Shown piece by piece: positions 34,658 through 43,166 of a DNA stretch of 64,000 bases. Each line of letters opens with the position of its first letter. The first letter of the stretch is position 1. Under the pieces are notes generated by a model, which made no database searches, was not told the DNA's origin, and saw nothing but the letters and a program-made list of their open reading frames with translations. The position numbers and the translations under genes were made by a program. Source of the DNA: Pseudomonadota bacterium (GTDB lineage: Bacteria > Pseudomonadota > Gammaproteobacteria > Burkholderiales > Burkholderiaceae_B); contig JAEWEV010000007.1 of assembly GCA_023389155.1 (NCBI GenBank), positions 66,353-130,352 on the forward strand, in the 5' to 3' direction.

Positions 34658-36583
34658 ATGGATTTGACCGGTTTTGCAGTGCAGTTTCTTAACGGCCTGG
34701 CAGGTACCTCGTCCCTGTTCATGGTAGCTTGCGGACTCTCCCTGATTTTTGGGGTGAGCCGCATCGTTAATTTTGCCCATGGCTCGCTTTACATGTTCGG
34801 TCTGTACTTTGCGTACAGCCTGGTAATGCGCCACCTGCCAGAGGGCACCTTCAGCTTTTGGGGCGGGCTGCTTCTTGCGGCCCTGCTGGTTGGGCTGCTG
34901 GGCGCCGTCATCGAATTGCTTGTGCTCCGGCGCATTTATCATGCACCGGAATTATTCCAGCTGCTGGCCACTTTCGCCCTGGTTCTGATTCTTAGCGATC
35001 TGGCATTGTGGTTTTGGGGTCCTGAAGACTTGCTGGGTCGACAGGCGCCAGGCCTGGCCGGCTCTGTTCCCATTTTGGGCAGACAGTTTCCCACGTACAA
35101 TCTGCTGCTGATTCTCGTCGGTCCCACAGTGCTGGGTTTGCTCTGGCTACTGCTCAACCGTACCCGATGGGGTACGCTGATTCGAGCGGCGACACAGGAC
35201 AGACAAATGCTGGAAGCACTTGGCATAAACCAGAGCTGGCTGTTTACCGGCGTATTCGCGCTGGGTGCTTTTCTCGCTGGCCTGGGTGGTGCTCTGCAAC
35301 TGCCAATAGAGCCAGCCAATCTGAATCTGGATCTGCTGACGATCGGCGATGCATTCGCCGTGGTCGTTATTGGCGGAATGGGATCAATACCCGGCGCTTT
35401 CGTTGCCGCGTTCATTATCGCGCAGGTCAAAGCGCTCTGCATCGGACTGGGAACCGTCCATTTTGCCGGTATTGCTATCGCCTTCCCGCAATTGACGCTT
35501 GTGGTGGAGTTTCTGATCATGGCGGTCGTTCTTGTCTTTAAACCCTGGGGACTTTTCGGCGCACAAACAGGCGCACCACGTAATACGGGCGCCCCGGAAG
35601 CGCCTTATCAGCCGGCCGGCACGATGCTGAAAGTCATCGGACTTGCAGTGCTCGCGTTATTACTGTGCATACCGCTAGCAGCAGACACCTACCCCTACCT
35701 ACCCGTGCTGATGCAGGATATGATGATTGCAATACTGTTTGCCGCCAGTCTGCATTTCATTATGGGCCCGGGTGGCATGCACTCTTTCGGCCATGCTGCT
35801 TACTATGGTGTAGGCGCCTATGCGGCTGCACTACTGTTGCAGCGATACGCATTGCCTATGTCCGCAGCCATAGCGCTGGCGCCCTTCATTGCCGCTATCG
35901 CTGCCGTGATTTACGGATGGTTCTGCGTGCGCCTGTCAGGTATTTACCTGGCCATGCTCACGCTCGCCTTTGCACAGATCACCTGGTCTGTCGCGTATCA
36001 GTGGAATGATGTGACTGGTGGGTCAAATGGATTGATCGGCATTTGGCCTTCTGCGTGGCTCGAGGATCCGACACACTTCTATTACTTTACGCTGGCAGTG
36101 GTGTTGACGGGCGTACTGATACTGCGCTGGCTGCTTTTCTCTCCGCTTGGATATGCCCTCAGGGCGAGCCGAGACTCGCTGCAGCGCAGTGACGCTATCG
36201 GTATCGACGGCAAGCGCGTCCAATGGATAGCATTTGTGATAGCCGGTTTTTTCGCAGGCCTGGCAGGCGCACTTTTCGTGTTCTCCAAAGGTAGTATTTC
36301 TCCCGAGGAACTGTATGTCAGCAAGTCCATCGACGGCCTGGTGATGGTACTGCTGGGTGGCATCCAGTCTATTACGGGTCCGCTGACCGGCGCGGCGTTC
36401 TATGTCGTTCTGCACGATTACATTACCGGCATTACCGAATACTGGAAAGGCCTTTTCGGCGTCATTATTCTGCTTCTGGTGCTGTTATTTCCTCAGGGTC
36501 TTGGTGGAATGGGCAAGCATCTGCAGCGCTGGTTGGGACGATCACGGCGCGAGGATGCTGATCCGGCAGGGAGTGCGTCATGA
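34658..36583 (+). CDS. Fused LivH-LivM permease of the ABC transporter
   Basis: A 641-residue membrane protein that joins both permeases of a branched-chain amino acid type transporter in one chain. The LivH part covers about residues 1-310 (GLSLIFGVSRIVNFAHGSLYMFG and GGMGSIPGAFVAAFIIAQVKAL); the LivM part starts near residue 325 (LHFIMGPGGMHSFGHAAYYGVGAYAAALL and GIYLAMLTLAFAQITWSVAYQWNDVTGGSNGL). The link is about 25 residues with no stop or frameshift. In most systems LivH and LivM are separate proteins of about 300 residues. Confidence 0.93.
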   Translation: MDLTGFAVQFLNGLAGTSSLFMVACGLSLIFGVSRIVNFAHGSLYMFGLYFAYSLVMRHLPEGTFSFWGGLLLAALLVGLLGAVIELLVLRRIYHAPELFQLLATFALVLILSDLALWFWGPEDLLGRQAPGLAGSVPILGRQFPTYNLLLILVGPTVLGLLWLLLNRTRWGTLIRAATQDRQMLEALGINQSWLFTGVFALGAFLAGLGGALQLPIEPANLNLDLLTIGDAFAVVVIGGMGSIPGAFVAAFIIAQVKALCIGLGTVHFAGIAIAFPQLTLVVEFLIMAVVLVFKPWGLFGAQTGAPRNTGAPEAPYQPAGTMLKVIGLAVLALLLCIPLAADTYPYLPVLMQDMMIAILFAASLHFIMGPGGMHSFGHAAYYGVGAYAAALLLQRYALPMSAAIALAPFIAAIAAVIYGWFCVRLSGIYLAMLTLAFAQITWSVAYQWNDVTGGSNGLIGIWPSAWLEDPTHFYYFTLAVVLTGVLILRWLLFSPLGYALRASRDSLQRSDAIGIDGKRVQWIAFVIAGFFAGLAGALFVFSKGSISPEELYVSKSIDGLVMVLLGGIQSITGPLTGAAFYVVLHDYITGITEYWKGLFGVIILLLVLLFPQGLGGMGKHLQRWLGRSRREDADPAGSAS

Positions 36584-37398
36584 CATTACTGGAAGTGCGT
36601 AATCTGAGTCGCAACTACGGGGAATTTATCGCCGTTGACGATATCAGTTTCAAGCTGCAGGCTGGCGAACTGCTTGCCCTGATAGGGCCCAACGGCGCCG
36701 GCAAGTCCACCACTTTCAATATGATTGGCGGCCAACTGGCGGTAACCCGCGGCAGCATTCTGCTGGAAGGCAAATCCATCGTAAATCAACCCCCGCGACG
36801 GATATGGAAACAGGGTGTGGGTCGAACGTTTCAGATCGCAGAGACATTTCATTCCTTCACAGTAGCGCAAAATATCCAGAATGCTCTGCTCTCCTTTCAT
36901 GGCCGCACATTCTCGGTATGGCATGCCGCCGACAAACTATACCTGGACGAGGCCCATGCCTTACTTGAACAAGTCGGCATGCTGTCGCAGGCGGACCGAC
37001 ACTGTTCGCAGCTGGCATACGGTGATGTCAAGCGTGTTGAACTGGCCATGGCGTTGGCCAGTCAACCAAGATTGCTATTGATGGACGAACCCACAGCCGG
37101 GATGGGGCCTGAGGAACGACAGGACCTGATGTCACTGACAAGGGACATTGCACGCGCGCGCAACACAGGGGTTCTCTTTACCGAACACAGTATGGATGTG
37201 GTTTTCGGATTTGCCGACAGAATTCTGGTGCTTGCCCGCGGAAAACTCATCGCGCAGGGTACGCCGGATGAGGTCCGCGACAACCCCGAAGTGAAGCAGG
37301 TGTATTTAGGTACCGGACTGTCAGCGCATGTCGCTCCCACGATACATGCGACCGATGACACCGCTGCAACTGAAGGGCTGATTGGAGAACGTTCATAA
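36580..37398 (+). CDS. livG: ABC transporter ATP-binding protein LivG
   Basis: A 272-residue cytoplasmic ATPase. The Walker A motif GPNGAGKSTT, the Q-loop at GVGRTFQIAETF, the LivG-type signature QLAYGDVKRVELAMALA and Walker B LLLMDEPTAGM are all present. It starts inside the permease stop codon (ATGA overlap) with AGGGAG upstream and ends one base into livF. The signature differs slightly from the usual LSYGEQR. Confidence 0.94.
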   Translation: MTLLEVRNLSRNYGEFIAVDDISFKLQAGELLALIGPNGAGKSTTFNMIGGQLAVTRGSILLEGKSIVNQPPRRIWKQGVGRTFQIAETFHSFTVAQNIQNALLSFHGRTFSVWHAADKLYLDEAHALLEQVGMLSQADRHCSQLAYGDVKRVELAMALASQPRLLLMDEPTAGMGPEERQDLMSLTRDIARARNTGVLFTEHSMDVVFGFADRILVLARGKLIAQGTPDEVRDNPEVKQVYLGTGLSAHVAPTIHATDDTAATEGLIGERS

Positions 37399-38153
37399 TG
37401 CGCTCTGGGATTCCTGACGGCAACCAACACGACAATGTCCTGCTGCGGATACGCGGAATGAATGCCTGGTATGGTGCCGCCCATATTCTGTATGACATTG
37501 ATCTGACTGTGGCACAAGGCGAAGTTGTGGCACTGATGGGACGCAACGGGGCCGGCAAATCCACTACGATAGAAAGTATCATGGGATTGGTCAACCACCA
37601 AGGATCGATCGAGTTCATGGGACAGGAAATCAGTGACTGGAAGCCTTATCGGATCGCTCGCGCCGGTATTGGTTTCGTCCCTGAAGAGCGACGCATTTTT
37701 GCCGACCTGAGCGTGATGGAGAATCTGGATACCGGCAGACAGCCTCCGCGATTCTGGCCTGATGGGCAGGCAGCCGCGCACTGGACGCCCGAATCGATAT
37801 TCACTCTGTTCCCCAACCTGCAAATCATGCAGACAAGACGCGGCGGGCAAATGAGCGGCGGTGAACAGCAGATGCTATCGGTCGCCCGCACGCTAATGGG
37901 CAATCCCTATCTGCTTCTGCTTGATGAACCGTCCGAAGGCGTTGCGCCAATCGTCGTACAGCAGATGGCCGACATGGTGCTCTCGCTCAAAAAACAGGGG
38001 GTCAGCATCCTGTTATCCGAGCAGAATATGGAGTTCGCGCGACGGGTCAGCGACCGGGCCTACGTACTTGAAAAAGGACAGATCAAGTTTCACGGAAGCA
38101 TGGAAGCGCTGGCCCGGGACTCGCAGTCCGCTGCCGCCTATCTGGCAGTGTAA
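37398..38153 (+). CDS. livF: ABC transporter ATP-binding protein LivF
   Basis: A 251-residue partner ATPase. Walker A GRNGAGKSTT, the LivF-type GIGFVPEERRIFADLSVMENL, signature MSGGEQQMLSVARTL and Walker B LLLLDEPSEGVAP are intact. It overlaps livG by one base (TAATG) and is the last gene of the operon. A short region after it holds a strong -10 box directed toward fnr. Confidence 0.95.
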   Translation: MRSGIPDGNQHDNVLLRIRGMNAWYGAAHILYDIDLTVAQGEVVALMGRNGAGKSTTIESIMGLVNHQGSIEFMGQEISDWKPYRIARAGIGFVPEERRIFADLSVMENLDTGRQPPRFWPDGQAAAHWTPESIFTLFPNLQIMQTRRGGQMSGGEQQMLSVARTLMGNPYLLLLDEPSEGVAPIVVQQMADMVLSLKKQGVSILLSEQNMEFARRVSDRAYVLEKGQIKFHGSMEALARDSQSAAAYLAV

Positions 38154-38302
38154 TCGGTCCCGCCATAACGACAGATCGTCTGCTGGTTTTGCCACAGGAT
38201 GGGAAACCTGGCGGACGCCCCAACCGGCTGCCGCGACAAAATCTGCAAGGTTTTCAGGGCGCGAATTTCCCGGAGCACGTAACGATCGCCATCAGGCGCC
38301 TG

Positions 38303-38470
38303 TGCTATAATGTGCCTGTAAGATATATGAATAGGCTGGGGGCCGGGGAAACGCATCATGCCGTCATTATGCGGCGCTCTCGCTATTCAGAATAATATCG
38401 TGTCATTGCGAGCCAGAGACTCGGCCGCCCAGCCCGATAATAAAACTGCAATTAACCGCCTTCAGGGCAT
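38303..38470 (+). ncRNA. Candidate structured RNA or leader between livF and fnr
   Basis: An extended -10 box, TGC-TATAAT (38303-38311), heads a stretch that can fold into a three-way junction: outer stem GGCTGGG/CCCAGCC (38334-38340 with 38428-38434) continued by GCCG/CGGC (38342-38345 with 38422-38425), and inner hairpins GCCG/CGGC (38360-38363 with 38372-38375) and CTCGC/GCGAG (38379-38383 with 38408-38412). A weak GCC/GGC hairpin and six T follow at 38457-38475. It may be a small RNA or the long leader of fnr. It matches no riboswitch core that I know. Confidence 0.4.
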
Positions 38471-38473
38471 TTT

Positions 38474-38487
38474 TTGAGTGTTATCAA
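38474..38487. promoter_or_regulatory. FNR box at the start of fnr
   Basis: TTGAGTGTTATCAA matches the FNR/ANR consensus TTGAT-N4-ATCAA at nine of ten positions. It ends 16 bases before the fnr ATG, a position fitting autorepression rather than activation. It also coincides with the TTG that would otherwise be a possible start codon, which argues for the downstream ATG. Confidence 0.65.
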
Positions 38488-38503
38488 GGTCACGGCAAAA
38501 ACG

Positions 38504-39268
38504 ATGCTTAAACACCAGCTTCTTAATAAAGATTCCGTTCACTGTAACACCTGCGTTCTTGGGCATATTTGCGTGCCACAAGGACTCAATGCCCAGGACG
38601 CAGCGCGCCTGAACGAACTGGTCAAGGAACGCATTCGCGCCCCCAAGGGAACGCTGTTCTTCAAGGCTGGCGATAAACTGACTGCCTTGTATAGCATTCG
38701 TTCCGGTTCCATGAAACTGCAACTGGAAAATGAATCAGGCCATATGCAGGTTACGGGCTTTGTGTTTGCCGGCGAAATCATTGGTCTGGATGCACTGGCA
38801 GACAATCAGCATCTTTCCAATGCCATAGCCATGGAAGATACCGAAGTCTGTGTCATTCGCATGACGGACCTTAGTTATCTATCCAAAGAAATTCCTGCGC
38901 TGGCCTACCGCATCACGCGTCTGATGAGCCAGGAAATATCCCGTTCGCATAATATGGCGCTCTCACTGGGCGCCATGCGCTCCGAACAGCGCCTGGCTGC
39001 CTTTCTGATTAACTTGTCACAGCGATTCACCTGTCTTGGCTATTCAGGCAGTGAATATGTGCTGCGCATGAGCCGCGAAGAAATCGGCAACTATCTCGGT
39101 CTGACGCTTGAGACGGTCAGCCGCCTGCTGTCACGCTTTGCCAAGGAAGGCCTGATTCGCATCCATCAGCGTGAGGTGCGTATTCTGGATTTCAATGGCT
39201 TGCAAGCCCTGATTCAGAACGAAAATTTGCACAGGATTGAAGTTCATAAAGCGGCGGTTCACGGCTAA
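38504..39268 (+). CDS. fnr: FNR-type oxygen-sensing transcription regulator
   Basis: A 254-residue CRP/FNR-family regulator. Four cysteines, 14, 17, 23 and 116, have exactly the spacing of the [4Fe-4S] ligands of E. coli FNR (20, 23, 29, 122), so it should sense oxygen. The effector-like beta roll is followed by the HTH with MSREEIGNYLGLTLETVSRLLSRF, whose E-S-R residues read FNR-type DNA sites. The ATG at 38504 is preferred; a TTG 30 bases upstream would add ten residues but falls in an FNR box. Three FNR-type sites in this window are candidate targets. A short hairpin (GGCTAAA/TTTAGCC) straddles its stop codon. Confidence 0.94.
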   Translation: MLKHQLLNKDSVHCNTCVLGHICVPQGLNAQDAARLNELVKERIRAPKGTLFFKAGDKLTALYSIRSGSMKLQLENESGHMQVTGFVFAGEIIGLDALADNQHLSNAIAMEDTEVCVIRMTDLSYLSKEIPALAYRITRLMSQEISRSHNMALSLGAMRSEQRLAAFLINLSQRFTCLGYSGSEYVLRMSREEIGNYLGLTLETVSRLLSRFAKEGLIRIHQREVRILDFNGLQALIQNENLHRIEVHKAAVHG

Positions 39269-39360
39269 ACATCATTTAGCCTGGGAACGCTATTGCCGAT
39301 CGTCACTGTTTGTTCTTTCGGAATGAACCACTTGGGCTCCTTCCCGGCCAATATCTTGGT

Positions 39361-39621
39361 CTACTCATCCAGTGCCGTCTGTCTGGCGAACAGAGAGATC
39401 TTGTTGCCGCTGTTGGCCATGAAGAAACTCAGGGTACTGGAAAACGCTGCCATGAGCCAGAACAGAAAAAAGCCTGCCGCATACGCCAATTCACTGGATA
39501 TCCGGATATAGCCGAATAACGGGATATCCTTGGGATCAATCAGGGCAAACACGACCCCACTGGCAAATCCCGCTGCAAGAAATGAGGGCCACAATATCCA
39601 CATCAAGGTACGCATGGTCAT
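39361..39621 (-). CDS. Small two-helix membrane protein at the end of the cco locus
   Basis: An 86-residue protein with two predicted membrane helices (about 7-27 and 45-68), MRTLMWILWPSFLAAGFASG and LAYAAGFFLFWLMAAFSS. It overlaps the FixH-like gene by four bases (ATGA), so it is translated with it, and is the last gene of the ccoG side of the locus. The conserved-looking Trp and Phe content and coupling suggest a real protein tied to oxidase assembly, but no family name is recognised and no metal ligands stand out. Confidence 0.72.
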   Translation of the reverse strand: MTMRTLMWILWPSFLAAGFASGVVFALIDPKDIPLFGYIRISSELAYAAGFFLFWLMAAFSSTLSFFMANSGNKISLFARQTALDE

Positions 39622-39863
39622 TCTCGCGGTGCGTTTACGCCTGCAGAGTCAGGCGTCGTGGGCTTCCCGGGTATACCGCTATCCCGAATCACCATCAGTC
39701 CCTGCTTGCGGGCATCCAGACGTACCTGCTGATCTGGATTATTGTAGAAAGCCAGCACAATTGTGATGACACACCCAATGATGGCGACGAAAGGGCCTGC
39801 CATCAATATCCATGGCCAGGGCTCTTTGTACCATGGACCGCTGTCTCGTTCCTGCTCCTGCAT
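39618..39863 (-). CDS. FixH/CcoH-like protein, shortened
   Basis: An 81-residue protein with one membrane helix (about 18-40) preceded by PWYKEPWPWILMAGP, a stretch typical of FixH in betaproteobacteria. After the helix, DARKQGLMVI (50-59) resembles the YYKQGL motif that begins the periplasmic domain of FixH, but the chain then ends in a short Pro/Gly tail. Full FixH proteins are about 150-180 residues, so most of the periplasmic domain is missing with no sign of a frameshift. AAGGAG lies before the ATG at 39863. It follows ccoG by 13 bases. CcoH proteins help assemble cbb3 oxidase. Confidence 0.75.
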   Translation of the reverse strand: MQEQERDSGPWYKEPWPWILMAGPFVAIIGCVITIVLAFYNNPDQQVRLDARKQGLMVIRDSGIPGKPTTPDSAGVNAPRE

Positions 39864-39876
39864 TTTGTACTCCTTG

Positions 39877-41382
39877 TCAGTTGGGGACAAAAAAGGTGGT
39901 TTCCTGATCTACCGATAATTCGCCGGCTGATTTATCCGTGTTTTCAATATGTAGCGTCAAGGGGTGCAATCCCTTGTCCGCCCCTTCCATCGGAACGCGA
40001 ACCACCATCGGCACCCATTGATTTGAAAAGGCCGGAACAGCGATCTGCTGCTCGTTTTCTTCACCGGCCAGCACCGTTACCTGTGGCAAATCTGAAGTGG
40101 CGGTCAGCACGAATTTCTGGTCTTTCTCAGACATATTGATCAGCTGGATCCGGTATACGTTCTCAATCATCCCACCGGGAATTTCCCGCCCTAGCAATCC
40201 GCGATCACGCACAATATCGACCCTGAGTGGCGTGCGCAATGACAGCGATACAATCAGTCCGATAATGAAGATAGTAAGCAGTGTGATGTAGACAAAAACC
40301 CTGGGTTTGAACAGCCGCTTTCGTGCCTGCTTGTTGGTCAGACCATCCAGCATTCCGCTTTCGGAAGTGTAGCGAATCAGGCCTTTCGGATAGTCCATTT
40401 TTTCCATCACCTGATCACAGGCATCGATGCAGGCGCCACAACCAATGCACATGTACTGCAGGCCGTCTCGAATATCAATGCCGGTAGGACACACCTGCAC
40501 ACAGATGGTACAGTCCACGCAATCCCCAAGACCGACTTCGCTAGGGACGACCTTTTTGGACCGCCGCCCTCTTGGCTCGCCACGAATCTTGTCGTAGGTC
40601 ACCACGAAAGTGTCCTTGTCTACCATGACACTCTGGAAGCGAGCATAGGGGCACATGTATTTACAGACGGATTCTCGCAGAAAACCGGCATTACCCCATG
40701 TGGCAATGGAATAAAAAATCATCCAGAACCATTGCCAGAACGACAGCTGCAGATGAATCAGTTGTGACCCCAGCTCACGAATAGGCGAAAAATAGCCAAT
40801 GAATGTTGACCCCGTCCACCAGGCCACCATGATCCAGAGAATGTGTTTGCTTGCCTTGATGCGAAACTTGCGCAAGCTCATGGGAGATTCGTCAAGCCGG
40901 ATTCGCTGCACCCGATCTCCTTCAATCTTGCGTTCTATCCACATGAAAATTTCGGTATACACCGTCTGCGGACAGGCGTAGCCACAGAACAGCCGTCCTG
41001 CCAGTGCAGTAAACAGAAACAGGCCGTATGCCGAAATGATCAGAATGATGGCCAGGTAAAATACGTCCTGAGGCCACAGCACGATACCGAATATGTAAAA
41101 TTTGCGCTCCGTCAGGTCAAACAGTACTGCCTGCCGACCATTCCACTGCAGCCAGGGCAGACCATAGAAAACCAGCTGGGTTGCCAGTACCAGAATAATC
41201 CGCCATCTGGCAAAGATGCCCGTGACGGAGCGCGGGTAAATCTTTGCACGGATTTCTTCGACCTGCATACTGCTGTCGTCAGCAGAGACAGGTCTGGGCT
41301 GCTTAATTCGTGGCGGTTGCCAGGCAGGAATCTCGTCCGGCCCGGATGACTGCCCTGAGTGCGTATCAGACATAATTGACAA
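39877..41382 (-). CDS. ccoG: cbb3 oxidase accessory ferredoxin CcoG
   Basis: A 501-residue membrane protein with five or so helices and a cytoplasmic ferredoxin domain. Cysteine motifs are visible in FCGYACPQTVYTEIF, and as the 4Fe-4S pair CVDCTICVQVCPTG and CIGCGACIDACD. A C-terminal immunoglobulin-like periplasmic part follows the last helix. CcoG has been shown in other bacteria to act as a copper(II) reductase during cbb3 oxidase assembly. It lies directly after ccoP on the same strand. Confidence 0.96.
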   Translation of the reverse strand: MSIMSDTHSGQSSGPDEIPAWQPPRIKQPRPVSADDSSMQVEEIRAKIYPRSVTGIFARWRIILVLATQLVFYGLPWLQWNGRQAVLFDLTERKFYIFGIVLWPQDVFYLAIILIISAYGLFLFTALAGRLFCGYACPQTVYTEIFMWIERKIEGDRVQRIRLDESPMSLRKFRIKASKHILWIMVAWWTGSTFIGYFSPIRELGSQLIHLQLSFWQWFWMIFYSIATWGNAGFLRESVCKYMCPYARFQSVMVDKDTFVVTYDKIRGEPRGRRSKKVVPSEVGLGDCVDCTICVQVCPTGIDIRDGLQYMCIGCGACIDACDQVMEKMDYPKGLIRYTSESGMLDGLTNKQARKRLFKPRVFVYITLLTIFIIGLIVSLSLRTPLRVDIVRDRGLLGREIPGGMIENVYRIQLINMSEKDQKFVLTATSDLPQVTVLAGEENEQQIAVPAFSNQWVPMVVRVPMEGADKGLHPLTLHIENTDKSAGELSVDQETTFFVPN

Positions 41383-41398
41383 TCGTTCTCAATCTAAC

Positions 41399-42301
41399 CT
41401 ACTTGTTGGATAAACCCCATACATATGCGGCCAGCATGCGGATCTGATCTTCAGACAAAATGTGTTTCTGCGCAGGCATTACCCCCTGGCGCCCATGCAG
41501 AATCGTGTTGATAATGACGTCTTTGGAACTGCTGTTGAGCCAGACAGAATCGGTCAGATTGGGCGCACCCAATGCCTGGTTACCTTTACCGTCCATGCCG
41601 TGACAGGCGAAGCAGACTTTTTTGTATCCAGCCTCTCCTGCTGCCAGTAGCGTGGGATCACTGGCCAGTCCTGACAAGGAACGCACATAGTTCGCGATCT
41701 CATTGGCCTGAGCGGGAGTGACAATCGCACGCAGGGGAGCCATCACGCCGTGACGCCCTTCGCTGATGGTTTTGACAATCACTTCGGGAGAGCCGCCATA
41801 CAGCCAGTCGCCATCTGTCAGGTTAGGAAAGTTGGGGGATCCCTTGGCGTCAGAGCCATGACACTGCGCGCAATTATTCAGAAACAACCGTTTGCCGATA
41901 GCGTGCGCTTCGGGATTTCTGGCCAGCTCTTCCACCGGAATGGCAGAGAACTTGTCGAACAGCGGTTTGATCTCCGCAGCCAGCTGTTCGCGCTCTGCCA
42001 CTACCTGTTTAGCGGTGGTAAATCCCAACAGACCAGGATAGGAACCCAGCGCGGGATAAAGCACCATAATGCCAAGTGCAATTGCACAAAGACCCAGATA
42101 CATGAATGTCCACCAGCGGGGAACCGGATTGTTCAGCTCGCGCAGATCGCCGTCCCAGACGTGACCGGTATCTTCAACCTGTGCGGGCTTCTGCTTGAGC
42201 CAACGCCGCTGGGTAAACAACAGCCAGATACACCATGCCACGCCGACCAGCGACACGATGGCAATGTAATAACTCCATGAACTACTGAAAAAATCACTCA
42301 T
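41399..42301 (-). CDS. ccoP: cbb3 cytochrome c oxidase subunit III (diheme)
   Basis: A 300-residue subunit with two N-terminal membrane helices and two periplasmic cytochrome c domains, carrying the heme sites CAQCH and CFACH. It passes electrons from soluble cytochromes to CcoO and CcoN. The start codon overlaps the ccoQ stop (ATGA). The family-typical TGHVWDGDLRELNNPVPRWW segment between the helices is present. Confidence 0.97.
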   Translation of the reverse strand: MSDFFSSSWSYYIAIVSLVGVAWCIWLLFTQRRWLKQKPAQVEDTGHVWDGDLRELNNPVPRWWTFMYLGLCAIALGIMVLYPALGSYPGLLGFTTAKQVVAEREQLAAEIKPLFDKFSAIPVEELARNPEAHAIGKRLFLNNCAQCHGSDAKGSPNFPNLTDGDWLYGGSPEVIVKTISEGRHGVMAPLRAIVTPAQANEIANYVRSLSGLASDPTLLAAGEAGYKKVCFACHGMDGKGNQALGAPNLTDSVWLNSSSKDVIINTILHGRQGVMPAQKHILSEDQIRMLAAYVWGLSNK

Positions 42302-42468
42302 TTTTTTAACCCTTTACCACGAGTTGTCGTTTCTTCGTCAGGGACGGCAAACGGGAGTTGTGCAGCCTCTTCGTTATCTTTCACACGATGCCTGGACCAT
42401 GCCCAGGCAATGATGCCTAAAAATGTAATGATCGATATAACCGTCATTACTCCAATCACGATATCCAT
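42298..42468 (-). CDS. ccoQ: cbb3 oxidase subunit CcoQ
   Basis: A 56-residue subunit with one helix (MDIVIGVMTVISIITFLGIIAWAW region, about residues 3-24) and a charged tail. It lies between ccoO and ccoP, overlapping the latter by four bases, which is the normal position of this small subunit. CcoQ stabilises the complex. The ORF is shorter than 60 codons and easily missed. Confidence 0.92.
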   Translation of the reverse strand: MDIVIGVMTVISIITFLGIIAWAWSRHRVKDNEEAAQLPFAVPDEETTTRGKGLKK

Positions 42469-42493
42469 AGTTTTATCCGTCCCGGATTCCGGT

Positions 42494-43156
42494 TTAGTTG
42501 GATGCGGGCGCTTCTTCCTGCTTGCGCAGGGCCGCCATGTAACCTACCCCCAGGTTTTGCAGATAGGCGATGATGGCATCCTCTTCTGTTTTACCTTTCA
42601 AAGCGGCAGGTGCGTCCTCGATCTGCTTGTCGGTATAAGGCACGCCCAGTGTCTGCAGTGCCTTCATCCGCGCCTGAATGTTTTTATTGGAAACATCCTT
42701 GTTCTGTAGCCAGTGATAGGCAGGCATATTGGACTCTTTGACTACATCACGCGGGTTGCGCAGGTGAATGCGGTGCCATTCGTCGGAATAGCGGCCACCC
42801 ACGCGAGCCAGATCCGGACCAGTGCGTTTGGATCCCCAAAGGAACGGATGGTCATACACAAACTCGCCAGCGACTGAGTAAGGGCCGTAACGGGATACTT
42901 CGGACTGCAGCGTACGGATCTGCTGTGAGTGACAGCCGACACAGCCTTCCTTGATGTAGACATCGCGGCCGATAATCTGCAGCGGTTGCAGTGGTTCAAT
43001 GCCGGGGGCTGCCTTCGTTGTGGAGTGCTGGAAGAACAGCGGCACGATCTGCACAAGACCGGCCACCGCGACGACAAGGATCGAAAAGATAATCAGAAGT
43101 CCGACATTCTTCTCGAGTGTTTCATGTGTGAAGATGCTCTTTTTTTGATTCGCCAT
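42494..43156 (-). CDS. ccoO: cbb3 cytochrome c oxidase subunit II (monoheme)
   Basis: A 220-residue membrane-anchored cytochrome c. One N-terminal helix is followed by the heme-binding motif CVGCH (Cys72 to His76) and the axial-ligand region near MPAYHWL. AAGAGA precedes the ATG at 43156 (MANQKK); the open frame further upstream belongs to the end of ccoN. Part of the ccoNOQP operon. Confidence 0.97.
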   Translation of the reverse strand: MANQKKSIFTHETLEKNVGLLIIFSILVVAVAGLVQIVPLFFQHSTTKAAPGIEPLQPLQIIGRDVYIKEGCVGCHSQQIRTLQSEVSRYGPYSVAGEFVYDHPFLWGSKRTGPDLARVGGRYSDEWHRIHLRNPRDVVKESNMPAYHWLQNKDVSNKNIQARMKALQTLGVPYTDKQIEDAPAALKGKTEEDAIIAYLQNLGVGYMAALRKQEEAPASN

Positions 43157-43166
43157 GGTAATTCTC

